NCBI RefSeq assembly: GCF_024758565.1
Contig: NZ_CP079199.1
Location: 1 to 64,000, forward strand
Direction: 5' to 3'
Source of the DNA: Mesomycoplasma ovipneumoniae
GTDB lineage: Bacteria > Bacillota_I > Bacilli_A > Mycoplasmatales > Metamycoplasmataceae
DNA: 64,000 nucleotides
The notes under the pieces were generated by a model. That model ran no database searches and was not told the origin of the DNA. It worked only from the letters and a program-made list of their open reading frames with translations. The translations under genes were made by a program, and so were the position numbers. Below, in pieces: positions 9,932 to 21,015 of this stretch (position 1 is the first letter of the stretch; the number at the start of each line of letters is the position of its first letter).

Positions 9932-11083
9932 CTAATTTTTTCAGTTTTGCTTTGATAAATATTGGTGAATTTTTTCAACATAATCAGTCTTTTCAAAACT
10001 AAGATTAAGATCATCGCGCCCAAAATGTCCATAAACAGCAAGATTTTGGTAAATTGGCTTTGACAATCCAAGTTGACTAACTAAATTAGCAAGTCGAAGA
10101 TCAAAAACATCTCTAATAATTTGACTAATTTGATCTGTGCTAAATTTAGGGTTTTTAACATAAGTAATATTAACTAAATCAGGAAATTCAGAGCCAATTT
10201 GGTATGAGAGTTGAATTTCAATTTCATCTGCTAAATTAGCGGCAACTAGATTTTTTGCAATATAACGGGCAATATAAGCCCCACTTCGATCAACTTTTGT
10301 ATAGTCTTTTCCACTAAAAGCTCCACCGCCATGGTGAGCTGCATCTCCGTAGGAATCAATAATTATTTTTCGCCCAGTAAGACCACTATCACCAATTGGG
10401 CCTCCGATTGTAAATTCACCAGCTTGATTAATGAAACTTTTAAAATCAGAGTTTAGATCATAGTCTTTGGCAGTTGGTATCATAATTTTATTTAATACAA
10501 AATCGCGGAAGCGGTTTTGGTCATAATTTTTTAAATGCTGAATTGACATTAACATTTTAGTTATTTTTGGCTGGTTGTTTTGATCATAAACAACTTCAAC
10601 TTGAGATTTCATGTCAGCAAGGGCTTCTAAAAACTGACCATTTTTACGGTAAAATTCAGCTTTTTGAACCAAAGAGTGGGCAAGACTTTGACCAAGAGGC
10701 ATAAAATTTTTAGTCTCATTAGTGGCAAAACCATAAACAATCGACTGATCACCAGCGCCAAGGCTATTTTGAGAACGATTTACAAGACTAGAAATTTCCT
10801 TTGACTGGTTATTTACATTAGAAATTATTGTAAAATCATTTTCGGTATAGCCAATTTCAAACAAAATTTCCCAAGCAGTTCTGATAAAATCAACATAGCC
10901 AGTAGTCGAAATTTCACCGCCGATAATAATAAGTCGATTTGAAGCCATCACTTCAATTGCAACCCGCGAGTTTTCATCTTGAGCTAAAAGTTTGTCAAGA
11001 ATTGAGTCAGCAATTTGGTCACAAATTTTATCAGGATGACCTTTTCCAACAGATTCTGCGACTGAAATTTTTGATATTTTCAT
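9932..11083 (-). CDS. metK: S-adenosylmethionine synthase
   Basis: 383 residues when the TGA near the end is read as tryptophan and the frame runs to TAG (9932). It makes S-adenosylmethionine from methionine and ATP in the cytoplasm. Family motifs are clear: VGKGHPDKICDQ at the N-terminus (ATP/methionine site), GAGDQSIVYG, GGGAFSGKDYTKVDRSGAYIAR (positions 10250-10340), and GHFGRDD near the end. The length is normal for bacterial MetK. The product is the cofactor for the several DNA methylases in this window. No unusual features. Confidence 0.97.
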
Positions 11084-11118
11084 TTTTTTCCTTTGGTTTT
11101 AAAATTAATAGCTAAAAA

Positions 11119-12015
11119 TTAGGCAGTTTTTTGTTTTGCTTGCAGAAATTCTTCAAAAGAGAGAGATTTTTGGCGTTTTGTTGTCAGTTTTCCGTTATTT
11201 ATTTTGATAATTAAATCGGCCAGAGGTTCCATTTGGGGATCATGAGAAACCATGACAATTGTTGTTTTATATTTTTTATTAATATATTTAAGAATTCTTA
11301 AAACAATATTTGTGTTATTTTCATCAAGAGCACCAGTTGGCTCATCGGCAAAAATTATTTTTGCATTTTTAACAAGCGCTCTTAATATTGAAATTCGCTG
11401 TTGTTGACCACCGGACATTTGTGATGGGAATTTAAATTTTATATCATCTAGTTCAAATTCAGAAAATAAATCCTGGATGTCTAAAAGTTTTGTTTTATCA
11501 CCTTGAAGATAAGCCCCAACTTGAACATTATCATATCCATTTATATTTCCTAGAAGATTATATGATTGAAAAATAAATGAAACTTTTTGACGACGGAATT
11601 TTGTAAGCTCTGAATTTTTAAGATAGGCTAAATTAACCGAGTCAACAATTATATCACCCTCAGTTGCCCTATCAAGACCTGACATTAAATTCAATATTGT
11701 TGACTTTCCTGATCCGGATTTACCATTTAAAATAGCAAAATCACCCTCGGCGATACTAAAACTAATATCTGCAAAAACTTTTGTAACAACAGAGCCAAAA
11801 AGATAATATTTTGATACATTTTTAAAATCTATTATCGAACCAGGTAAGTTAGCATCTTGAATTTTACCAACTTTAACTCGTGGAGTATCATTTGCTCAGC
11901 GAATTAATTTTAATTGCTTTGCTGATAAATTTTCTGACTCAGTTTCTTTAATTATTTTTAAGGCTTTTGTTTGTCTTTCAACTTTTTTTGCCTTTGAAAA
12001 AAAACTTAATGACAT
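11119..12015 (-). CDS. ABC transporter ATP-binding protein (MacB/LolD/SalX type)
   Basis: 298 residues. An N-terminal extension of about 65 residues precedes the ATPase domain. Walker A is GKSGSGKST, the signature is MSGGQQQR, Walker B is IIFADEPTGALDE, and the H-loop is MVSHD. The gap FIFQSYNLLGN (Q-loop) is also typical of the efflux or lipoprotein-release subclass. Start ATG 12015 has an AGGAGT. No permease gene is adjacent, so its membrane partner must be elsewhere; the substrate is unknown. It lies 35 nt upstream of metK and may share its transcript. Confidence 0.9.
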
Positions 12016-12409
12016 ATTTACTCCTGTATTGCTAGTTCAACTAATTTTTATAATATAATTTAATGTAATTTAACTTTTACATTAAAGGTTAAATTATAAT
12101 ACAAAAGTTAAATTTTAAAATATTTTTTAAAATTTAATGCAAAAAAATAAATGCTATTGAACTAAGTTGGAAAAAATGAATTTTACAAGAGTAAAAAAAA
12201 AAAAAAAAACATGCCAGGAACAAAACTAATTCTTAATTTTTAATTCTTAATCTGGCAAGATAATTAATTACTATTATTATACCAGAAAATTTAAAATTTA
12301 CTAATAATTTTTTTTCTTTTTTTTAATTGCTTTTTAAGGTAAAATTTAGTTAATTAATTTAGTTAATTAAATATCATAAATAGCAAATAAAAACAAAATG
12401 GAGGCAAAA
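12016..12409. other. divergent intergenic region with an 18-nt poly(A) tract
   Basis: This separates the minus-strand ABC gene from the plus-strand azoreductase operon. It contains AT-rich promoter-like sequence near both genes (a minus-strand TATAAT at about 12094; TAAAAT at about 12340 on the plus strand), an 18-nt run of A at 12193-12210, and a possible long-loop hairpin (TGCCAG at about 12212 with CTGGCA at about 12251). No coding sequence is visible. Confidence 0.5.
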
Positions 12410-12994
12410 ATGGCAGAGGTCTTATATATAAAGTCACATTTAAATCAAAATTCAACTTCTAACAATGTTGCAAAACTTTTTATTGAACATTATAAAGAGC
12501 AAAATCCTAATGCAATTATTAGTGAATTTGATCTTAATGATTATAAAGTCGGACAAGTTTCCCTAAATTCAGAAAATTTTTCAAGCTTTTGAAAAGAAGT
12601 TGATGCTGATTTTTGAATTGAAAAACTAAAACAAACCAAAAAAGTAATTATTTCATCACCGATAATAAATTGAGGCTATTCAGCCCAAATTAAAAATTTT
12701 TTTGATGCAGTTTGTCTTGCTGATCGTACATTTTCTTATAAATATTCAAAAAAAGGTGGAGCAATTGGTCTTCTTGATAATATTGAAAATGTCCAAATTA
12801 TATTAAGTTCGCATTCAAAACAAGAAGAACTACCAAGTCCAAATCCAGCTGAGACAATCATTGGTACTTTTAATTTTCTTGGTGCTAAAAAAATTAATAA
12901 TCCACTTATTATTGAACAGTCTTATAAATATAAAGAAAATGGTTTTGATGAGAGTCTTGTAAGTCAAATCAAAGAGACAGCTAAAAGTTTTTAA
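12410..12994 (+). CDS. azoR: FMN-dependent NADH-azoreductase / flavodoxin-fold oxidoreductase, copy 1
   Basis: 194 residues. Start ATG 12410 is chosen because GGAGG lies at 12400-12404; an upstream in-frame ATG at 12398 overlaps that Shine-Dalgarno. The flavodoxin-like fold of the AzoR/AcpD family is seen in the N-terminal beta strand plus loop (VLYIKSHLNQNSTSNNVAK) and in the central SSPIINWGYSAQIKNFFDAV, where the family has P-x-x-N-x-x-x-P-x-x-L-K-x-(Y/F)-x-D. It probably reduces quinones or azo compounds with NAD(P)H. A second copy follows 22 nt later. Confidence 0.85.
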
Positions 12995-13016
12995 AAAAAA
13001 TAAAAATAGGAAAATT

Positions 13017-13622
13017 ATGAATATTCTAGTTTTAAAGTCATCAGTTAATGAAAAAAAAGGATCATATTCTTCGACTCTTTCAGATCTTTTCGTTAAATTT
13101 TACCGCGAATTTAATCCTCAGGATCAAATTGAAGTTCTTGATCTAAATAAATTCGATATTGCTAACATTAATTTAACAGAAAAAAATTTTGAAGATGGTA
13201 GTTTTTACCAAAAAGCACAAGCAGAGTTTTGAATTGGTAAATTAAAAAAGGTAGATAAAGTTGTTTTTTCAACTTCAATGACAAATTTTAACTATTCAGC
13301 CACAACCAAAAACTTTTTTGATGCAATTACAATCCCAAATCAAACCTTTAGTCTCAATAAAGAAACTGGCGAATATCACGGATTATTAGATAATATCAAA
13401 AATGTACAAATTCTTACAGCCCAAGGAGCCCCAATTGGTTGATATCCATTTGGAAATCATACTGCCTTAATTAAACAAATTTTTGAATTTTTAGGTGCTA
13501 AAATTGTCTCAAGCCCTTTTGTTCTTGCGGGAACAAAAGTAGCGCCGGCAAATCAACTATCAATTAGCGATTTTGTTGAGCAACATCGCGATGAAATTAA
13601 AAAATTAGCGCAAAATTTTTAA
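13017..13622 (+). CDS. azoR: FMN-dependent NADH-azoreductase / flavodoxin-fold oxidoreductase, copy 2
   Basis: 201 residues, a paralog of the preceding gene with the same layout: VLKSSVNEKKGSYSSTL at the N-terminus, TSMTNFNYSATTKNFFDAIT in the flavin-binding centre, then LTAQGAPIGWYPFGNH (a family signature is QGGxY). Start ATG 13017 has AATAGGAAAATT upstream. Several tryptophans are TGA. Tandem azoreductase genes suggest two related flavoenzymes with different substrates. Confidence 0.87.
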
Positions 13623-13679
13623 AATATAGAAAAACAAGTATAATTTTATAATTGCTTAAAAAAAATTATAAGGACTAAC

Positions 13680-13904
13680 ATGAAAAAAAATATCCATCCT
13701 GTTCAACACGATTTAGCTCTAACTTGTTCAACTTGTAATTCAGAATTTACTATTAAAACAGTAGTTGATAAATTTACAATTGATATTTGTTCTGGTTGTC
13801 ATCCTCAGTTTACTGGCGATAGATCACTTAGTCGAACTACCGGAAGAATTGAAAGATTTCGCCGAATGGCAGCAAAAGCGCAAAAAAATCCTGTAAAAAA
13901 ATAG
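13680..13904 (+). CDS. rpmE: 50S ribosomal protein L31, zinc-binding type
   Basis: 74 residues. Start ATG follows AAGGACTAAC. The pairs LTCSTC and DICSGCHPQFTG are the zinc ligands of the C+ form of L31, and SRTTGRIERFRRR-like sequence closes it. It belongs to the large ribosomal subunit. It heads a small plus-strand operon with the next two genes; AT-rich promoter-like sequence lies just upstream (about 13636-13655). Confidence 0.95.
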   Translation: MKKNIHPVQHDLALTCSTCNSEFTIKTVVDKFTIDICSGCHPQFTGDRSLSRTTGRIERFRRMAAKAQKNPVKK

Positions 13905-13919
13905 TTAATAATTTTAAAT

Positions 13920-14357
13920 ATGATTACAAAATTAAATAAATTACAAGCAAATCTAACTGTTTTGTATACTAATTTGAAAAATTTTCATTGAAACCTACAA
14001 GATGTAGATTTTTTAGTTATTCATAAATATACAGACAAATTAGCAAAAAAAACAATTGAATTTGTTGACGAAGTCGCTGAAAAAATCCGTTCATTAGGAC
14101 AAGTTGCAATTTCAAGTTTTGATGAAATTAGTCAAAATTCAGATTTAGAAATATTTAATTCAAAAATTTGAACTTCTGATATAGTTCTTGAAAAAATTGG
14201 CAAACAAATCAAGCTAATTCTTGAAGTTTGCAAAAATATCCAACAAGACGAGTCAAATTTTGAAATTCAACATTTAATTTTCCCGTTAATTGATGAACTT
14301 GTTCTTTACTATCATAAAGAACTTTGAATAATTCATGCACAAAAATCAAATAATTAA
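13920..14357 (+). CDS. Dps/ferritin-like protein
   Basis: 145 residues. NLKNFHWNLQDVDFLVIHKY, then EFVDEVAEKIRSLG, matches the Dps signature (HWN, then H, then D-x-x-x-E ferroxidase residues). Dps proteins oxidise and store iron in a dodecameric shell and protect DNA from oxidation. The start has no clear Shine-Dalgarno, so translation may depend on rpmE upstream (15 nt gap). Its 3' end overlaps the next gene by 23 nt. Uses TGA for tryptophan (FHW). Confidence 0.8.
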
Positions 14358-15249
14358 TCTTATTTATGATTCAGAACCGATAAGAATTGATGTTTTAGTT
14401 GCTAAATTGACTAATTCTTCACGGGCTATTGCTCAAAATTTAATTTTAAATAAAAAAGTGTTAATTGATAATATTGCAACTTCTAAAAAAAATTTACTTG
14501 TAAAATCAGGCCAAAGTATTATGATCATAAATGATTATACAAGTCCACAACCATCATTAAAAGCTGCTAAAATTGATTTTGAAATTATTTTTGAAGATGA
14601 AGATATTCTTTTAATCAATAAGCCAAAAAATTTAGTTGTTCATCCTGGTGTTGGTAATTGAGACGGAACACTTGTAAATGGAGTTATTAATTTTTTAAAA
14701 AATAATCTCAGTGATCTTGATAAAGTTCGACCAGGAATTATCCATCGACTTGATAAAGATACAAGCGGTCTTATTTTAGTAGCTAAAAATGCAAAATCCC
14801 ATTCATATTTTACCGATCAATTGGCAAAAAGGGAAATTCAAAGATTTTATAAAGCAATAGTAGTTGGAAAAATACCTCATAAATTTATTAAAATAAATTT
14901 GCCAATTGCTCGTGATTCTAAAAATCCGTTAAAAAAGACAGTTAGTTATTTTAATTCCAAACAAGCAATAACTAATGTTGAATTAATTAAGCATTTTGTT
15001 TATAAAAACCAAAATTTTAGCCTAATAAAATGCCAACTTGAGACTGGCAGAACTCACCAAATTCGCTTACATCTTGCTCATATAGGTTTTCCAGTTTATG
15101 GCGATCCAATTTATGGAACTAAGGTTGATAATTTAGGCCAAAGATTGCATGCTTACAAATTAATTTTTAGACATATTGACGGAAAAGAACTTGAATTTAG
15201 CACTGATTTACCAAAGGAATTTATGATCGCTTTTAATGAAAAAATCTAA
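14335..15249 (+). CDS. 23S rRNA pseudouridine synthase, RluD/RluC family
   Basis: 304 residues. An N-terminal S4-like RNA-binding domain (about 1-75) is followed by the synthase domain with INKPKNLVVHPG, the catalytic HRLDKDTSGLILVAKN (the Asp is the nucleophile) and ETGRTHQIRLHLAHIG. It isomerises specific uridines in ribosomal RNA. The exact member (RluA, C or D) cannot be settled; the RluD subfamily is most likely given the S4 domain. It starts inside the Dps-like gene and ends the operon; a strong hairpin terminator follows at 15306. Confidence 0.93.
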
Positions 15250-15305
15250 AATTTTAGTGTTTTAGATTTATTCATTAACAAAAGAAACAAACAAAAAGTT
15301 AAAGC

Positions 15306-15347
15306 AAAAATTTACTATATATCCCTATTATATAGTAAATTTTTTTA
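15306..15347 (+). terminator. terminator of the rpmE-dps-rluD operon
   Basis: AAATTTACTATATA pairs perfectly with TATATAGTAAATTT around TCCCTAT and is followed by TTTTTT. Confidence 0.85.
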
Positions 15348-15612
15348 TCAAGATCTTAAAAACTTGCAAAAGGCATTAATTTTGACCAATTGAAAAACAA
15401 TATCAACATAAAGTCAAAATGTCATCAGCAACGTTTGTATACAAATACAAACAACTGTTAGACTAGTATTATTGGCCTCAAGTGTGCTTCCAAATGATGG
15501 CGCTATTATTTCATTAATCGATCTAACTCAAAGACCATTAGCGAACTTATAGACCGTCTAGTAATTATTGATAATTAATTTAAAATTCCTAGAAAATAGT
15601 AAGTAAAGTCTA
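15348..15612. other. intergenic sequence, unrecognised, perhaps a decayed gene
   Basis: The base composition is richer than the surrounding spacers and all frames contain short open stretches (for example a plus frame reading ASSVLPNDGAIISLID at about 15475-15525), but none is complete and stops fall in each frame. I do not recognise the product. Confidence 0.25.
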
Positions 15613-15660
15613 TTTAAATTTAAAAAACCACCTAAAAATAAGTGGTTTTTTAAATTTAAA
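15613..15660. terminator. bidirectional terminator downstream of the tRNA genes
   Basis: A long palindrome centred on CCACCTAAAAATAAGTGG with AAAAA/TTTTT arms and flanking TTTAAATTT. It lies 10 nt beyond the 3' end of the minus-strand tRNA-Leu. Confidence 0.8.
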
Positions 15661-15669
15661 TTAATTATA

Positions 15670-15754
15670 TGGTGCTCTCGACAAGACTTGAACTTGCACC
15701 CGTTTCCGGATTAGAACCTCAATCTAACGTGTATACCAATTTCACCACGAGAGC
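15670..15754 (-). tRNA. tRNA-Leu (anticodon GAG)
   Basis: The acceptor stem GCTCTCG/CGAGAGC is complete, CCA is encoded, and the long variable arm of class II tRNAs is present. The anticodon stem TTAGA/TCTAA encloses TTGAGGT, giving anticodon GAG, which reads CUU/CUC leucine codons. Confidence 0.93.
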
Positions 15755-15759
15755 TAATA

Positions 15760-15852
15760 TGGCGGATCAGACAGGATTTGAACCTGCGCGGGTTTTTTTG
15801 AACCCCTAATACGTTTCCAACATATCCTCTTAAGCCTCTTGAGTACTGATCC
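15760..15852 (-). tRNA. tRNA-Ser (anticodon GGA)
   Basis: The acceptor stem GGATCAG/CTGATCC is complete with encoded CCA. The anticodon loop TTGGAAA gives GGA (UCU/UCC serine codons). The long variable arm (GGGGTTC with GAACCC-type pairing) is typical of tRNA-Ser. It is 5 nt from tRNA-Leu, so the two are probably co-transcribed; an AT-rich promoter-like region (TATAAT/TATATT at about 15870-15885, minus strand) precedes it. Confidence 0.93.
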
Positions 15853-16089
15853 AAAGTAACATAAGATTTAACAATATAATTATACAACAAAAAAGGATTA
15901 CTATTAATTTAGATTCAAATTTTTAAACTTCTAAATTAAAGGAAGTGAAAGTTCAAAAGAATGGCTCCTAAGAATAAATGATAGCAAAGGGTTAAGCTTT
16001 AAAAGAACAATATAATTAAAAATTCAATAATGATTTTTTCTTGTTCATTATAATTATAACACAAAAAAAATTTTTAGTAAAAAATTTTT
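15853..16089. other. intergenic region upstream of the tRNA genes
   Basis: No coding sequence is visible. There are minus-strand TATAAT-like boxes near 15875 and 16060, and an inverted GAACAA/TTGTTC pair at about 16005 and 16045 that could form a loose hairpin. Confidence 0.4.
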
Positions 16090-16666
16090 GAAATCTAACC
16101 ATCACGAAAGAGAAATCTACTTAAAAGTCAAATAAAGCAAACTAAAAAAGCTAAAATTTTAGCCTAAAAAGCAAAATTATGAAATTTCTAAACTACTTTT
16201 TTAGTTCAAACACTGACAAAAATCATAAAAATATAACTGCTATTTAAACTCAATGTAAATAGAAAACTCATTTTTATTTACATTGAGCCTAAAAAAATAT
16301 GTGAAGTTTTGAAAGAGCCATAATTAAAAGCCTTAAATTTGTAGATTTGTAAACGGTCAAATTTAAGGCATCCCATCATATTTAAAAATATAATGGAAAA
16401 TTCGCGCTATCAGAGCGCATTAGACAAAAAAACATAACTAATTCCTCCTTAATTCAATATTAAAATTTATTAATTCTTCTTAGTGAGTCTAATTATAACA
16501 GAATTTTTTTTTAGACCAAGCATTTTTTTTTTTTTTTTTACAAGTCCTTAATTTCGAAATAATAAAGATTAAGATTTTAGCATCAAAAAACCCGTATTTA
16601 CGGGTATTTTTGCGTATTTGTTTTCAATAAAAAGTGAATTTTTGCCATCAAACTAGGAAACTCGGG
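16090..16666 (-). mobile_element. dispersed element copy 4, downstream of RM#2
   Basis: The right inverted end is present (CCATCAAACTAGGAAACTCG, 16645-16664). Poly(T) of 17 lies at 16523-16539. The minus-strand order is TTGGTC, TATAAT, AAGGAGG, mini-ORF, hairpins including a GCGCTATCAGAGCGC stem (16406-16420). An extra T makes the mini-ORF longer (17 codons, starting MFFCLMRSDSA). The left outer module with the terminator is absent. RM#2 ends about 290 nt to the right. Confidence 0.8.
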
Positions 16667-16782
16667 TTAAATTTGTTATCATTTTAACAGTACTTACAAT
16701 AGTGAAGCATTTTACTTTAAGAATTTATATATATCTATCACTTTTTGCTATATTGGTATATTTTTAATACTATAATTATTAT

Positions 16783-16812
16783 GAAGTTCCTGGTCAATTT
16801 GGAACTTTTTTC
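16783..16812. terminator. hairpin after the RM#2 operon
   Basis: GAAGTTCC pairs with GGAACTTTTTTC. The T tail is on the plus side; on the minus strand, where RM#2 is read, the tail is only AT-rich, so termination there is uncertain. The rest of 16667-16953 shows no gene. Confidence 0.45.
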
Positions 16813-16953
16813 TTTTTTATTTTAAAAATAATTGAAACAAAAAAGTTTAGCCCACACAATTAATTTTTACATTAATTTGCCTTGTGCTTGAACTTCAATT
16901 AAGCATAATGATTTCAATATATCATTATCTCTGTTCAACATTCAATTATCGTC

Positions 16954-19900
16954 CTACATTTCCTTAATTGATTTTTTTATATGTTCCCTTTCTTCTGTTG
17001 ACAAGTTATATTTATCAAAAAGTTGTTCATCGATTTCTACAATAGATTTTGTCCAATCTATATCTGAGTTTTCTGTAAAATTTTGCATTGGAATCTTAGA
17101 CCAAGTTTCTTTTGTTTTATTATTTTGAGTTGTCTTTTTTAACCCTAACATCAATCTTGCGAATTTTGATTTTATATATTTCAATAATGCCTCTGCTTCT
17201 TGTTCTGTTTTAAATTTACCTAGCGAAATAAATGTTTGGGTGTAGCCAATTACGGGGTGCCCAATTACGGGTGTAGATAAAACTTCTCCTAATGCACCAC
17301 TTCCATTTGCCGCGGGAACAAAAACCTTATAAAATTCAAAATTATCATGTGGTTCAAGATATTTTTTATCCATCCACATATATGTTCTTTTGTTAGAAAT
17401 TCTTCCATATATTTGAACCGAATTATTAAATTTATGTTCTTTGAATAATTCTTTATAATTTTTAAATGCTGATGATGTAATTCTCTTTTCCTTTTTTATA
17501 ATATTCTCTAATTCGGGAAAATCATCAAAAACATTTTTAAGATTAAATTTATTTTGAACATACATAAGAGAACTAATATTATCCTCAAAATTGTTGCTTT
17601 TTATTTTAACTTTCTCATATATTTCTCTCAGAATATTACTTGAAACAAACATTTCTATTGGTTCATAAATAAGGTTTTGATTTCGAGATGTTATGGCAAC
17701 ACCACCTTTTATATCAACATTTTCAAAAACATCTGTTGATTTAGCAGCATATCTCTCCACCTTAAAATGCTGGTCGTTCAACATTTTATTATTCCAAATA
17801 GTAGGCGTAGAACCCACATTATTCAGAAATCTTGCAGGAGTAACAAAAACAGATATATCGGAAATAGAATACCCCGTTTCCATAAACAAATTGTATATTG
17901 AATCATCTCTATTTCTTAAAGAATTATTTTCTTGATATGGGGGATTACCTATTACTGCTCCAAAATTCACTTTTTTATCACCTGCCTTTAGTTCATCTTG
18001 TAATGTTATATCACTAAATTTTTTATTTTGCTTTAATATCCCACTTATTTTATCATATTCAACTTCATTTTTATCATTTTTTACCTTAACCAAATCATAG
18101 GCATTAAACTTTGTTGCTATATTTTCAATATTTAAGTCCAAAATTTCATAAAATCTTCTCGTAAATTCATATGCAATAGATGATGTCGGAATAGAGTAAA
18201 TAATATCCTTAACATCTTCATGCAAATAGCCAAGTTCAGATGTCAATCTCTTATATAAAGCAACTGCGTATTCCCCAGATTTGCTTGCAATATCAAGCAA
18301 CTTATCTTGATTAGATACAATCTCTTTTAAAGATTCTTCAGGTAGTAAACCAACCATTTCATCACAAACCTTAGATGGCGTAATAACCTCTGATTCAGAC
18401 ATTCTGTTAAATTTTTTGATAGATCTCATCGCTCTTGTCAGAGGGGGAACCGTTTCATCACAAGCAAGCATTGATATATTTTGTATTTTATAATCAAATC
18501 TGCTTCGCTTAAATGGATCCATTGACTTGCTTATCTTTTGAATGATAGCTTTATCCAAAGACAAATTTTTAGATAAGCTAATATTTTCAACTCTTTCAAG
18601 CGCGCTTAAAATATCATCAAGTGAAGCTACTCTGTCCTTAGTCAAAAAAGAAAAGAACAAAATCCTCTGGTAATATGTTTTAATTTGAGCTTCTAATTTC
18701 TCTAATTCTTTAGTACTTTTTTCTTCGATAGAAAAATTATTTTCTGGTTTATCTTGTTTTTGCTGAGATTTTTTGGTTTGATCAACAGCTTCATCAATAT
18801 CAAGTTCATCACCTTGACCTTGATTTGGAACTATTGTCAAACCTTGCTTAGAATTAAATTCAGCTTGTTGTTCAATCGCTTTTCTAATATCATCATCTTT
18901 TAAAATTGAAAAATCTATTGGTATATCCAAAACTTCATCTGATACACTTCTTTGATTGTTATATTTGCCGATTGCCTCTAATATATTAGTCGCATTCACC
19001 TCTTTAATTTTATTATGATTCATCATAATGACTGGAGATATTCTAAGCTCTTGGGCAATTCTTTCTTTTAATTTGCTATTTCCATTTTCTTCTATATTTA
19101 CGTTATAAATCAAGGACTTTTGTTCCTGCATTCTAAACAATCTATCTGGATCAAAATCAACAAGTAGTGTTTGTGGTTTTAGATTTTCTTTTATGACACC
19201 ACTAGCACTAGACAATGTTCTAACATATTGATTTTGTAGTCTAAAAATAGCCTGATCATATTCTTGCGGAGAAGATGTATCTTTAAAATAAAGCATTGTA
19301 TCCCATTGCTCAACAGTAGAACCAGTAAGCATTCTATTAACTGTTAATGTTATCGTCTTTTTATTTAAATTTTCACATTTTTTTATTTTATTTTTTATAT
19401 CACTTGGTTTTTTATATTTCTTTCATGCATCAACTCCTGAAATATTTATAATTTCGTACTCACCAAGATTTTTAAAAGTATCTTTTTTAGTACTTAAAAG
19501 CTCTTCCATAGCATCGCAAGAGGCACAATATGGGAGCACCATTACCATGTGACGACACATCTTACCTTTTTTGATTTTGTCATAATCTAAAAAACCAAGT
19601 AAATTCTCATCTTCTTTGCTGCCATCTATAACCTGAAGCAAATCTAATATTTCAGTCTCGTTTATGAATTTCTTATGTCCATTATTTACTGTATCTTTTT
19701 TTATTGACCCAGGCTCAAATAATTTGGAAAAAGCAAATGTAACCCCACTTCTTTTAAGAGCTTCCATTTTTTCACGGGAAGACTTATTGGGATTAAATGC
19801 AAATCGAACCATTTGAGGAAAACCATAATACGGATTATCCCATTCGTTTATATCATCCTTATTAAGATTATTTTTATCCCATTCTTCCTGTTCTTTGACT

Positions 19901-21015
19901 ATATCCGAAAATTGCACAAAAGAGATAATATCCTCTTTTTCAAACTCGCAACCCATCAAGATACGATAAGGTGTTCCAGATAAATGCAGTCTAATTTTGG
20001 CATTTATTTGTTTTAGTTCTTCCTCTGCTACATTTACATCAATATTCTCATCATCAAGTTTATTAATATTGGTCTTGTCAGATTTTTCATACCCTGCATT
20101 TTCTAAAATTTTTCCAAAAGATTCTGCTCTTGCTCCGAAATGAGTTTCATCAATAATAAGCAAGTCAATCTGTTCACTAAAAAGTTCTTTATGCTTATCT
20201 TTAATTGCATTACCCTGTAAATCCTGCAAGGTTAAAAATATTACAACTTTTTTATTTTCTTCCCTATTTGCCTTAATGGCATTTTCACTTGAAGCTAGAT
20301 CATAAGCTTCTAGGAACACATACTCCGAAAAGTTGCCTGCTCCCTCAACAGTTTTTTTCCATTCATCTTTTACATCAGCTTTTGCCGATACCACCAAAAC
20401 GATATTTGCAGAGATTTCTAATGCACAGCAAAGAGAAGTAAAAGACTTTCCAAAACGCATAACGGCATACATAAGAAGGTTTCTTCTACCATTCTTTACA
20501 GCCCTAATAAAGCTATCTACAGCTGATTGTTGATTTGGTCTTAAAGTCCATTGTTCTACTCTTTGATAATGAAAAGTCTGTGGAAGCCTATTCTTCGAAC
20601 TATAATATTCATATTTACTTGAATTTGCGTGATAGTTTTCTTTTATATCTTCAATAGCATTATTAATATCATCTATTTCTGTTTCCTTGAAAAATTCTCT
20701 ACTGTAATAAAGCCCATCTTCCAATTCTTCTGGTTTTAGTCTTTTTTTATTTAAATCATTTTCAAGGTATTGATGAATAGCATAATCTCTAAAATAAGTT
20801 TCTCTATCAATAATAGTTTTATTTTCATATTGTTTTTCAAGATCGGGGAAAAATGCTCTTCACTCGTTTAATCTTTGTGATACTGGTCTATATGTGTCAC
20901 CAACCTTTAAATAATTTGGCACTGTGTTTGTTGTAAAAGCATATATATGTGGATCTACACGTCCTATTATAATTCTATCAAGTACGTCGATTGCTTCTAT
21001 TTTTCTTTTGTCCAT
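16954..21015 (-). CDS. RM#2 large protein: GIY-YIG nuclease, SF2 helicase and gamma-class DNA methylase in one chain
   Basis: 1,353 residues, continuous when TGA is read as tryptophan (NEWRAFF and VDAWKK use TGA; most others are TGG). Residues about 14-45 (IYAFTTNTVPNYLKVGDTYR, QRLNEW) look like a GIY-YIG nuclease. A superfamily 2 helicase follows: LRPNQQ (about 158), RFGKS (about 187-191), IIDETH (about 287-292), SGTPY (about 346-350), and AIFRLQNQYV (about 590) as motif VI. The C-terminal half is an Eco57I-like methylase: ITPSKVCDEM (about 878), LLDIASKSGEY (about 906), GNPPYQ (about 1023-1028), then a likely target-recognition region. Cutting, translocation and methylation are thus in one polypeptide, as in type ISP/IIG enzymes, but with a GIY-YIG nuclease. 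Functions are inferred from motifs. Confidence 0.82.

Noticed and set aside
15360..15600. Decayed transposase between rluD and the tRNA genes
   Set aside because: Short open stretches exist, but nothing matches a transposase motif clearly enough to call.
19332..19425. Large RM#2 gene as two separate genes
   Set aside because: The break is a single TGA, which codes for tryptophan here; helicase motifs continue across it in frame.
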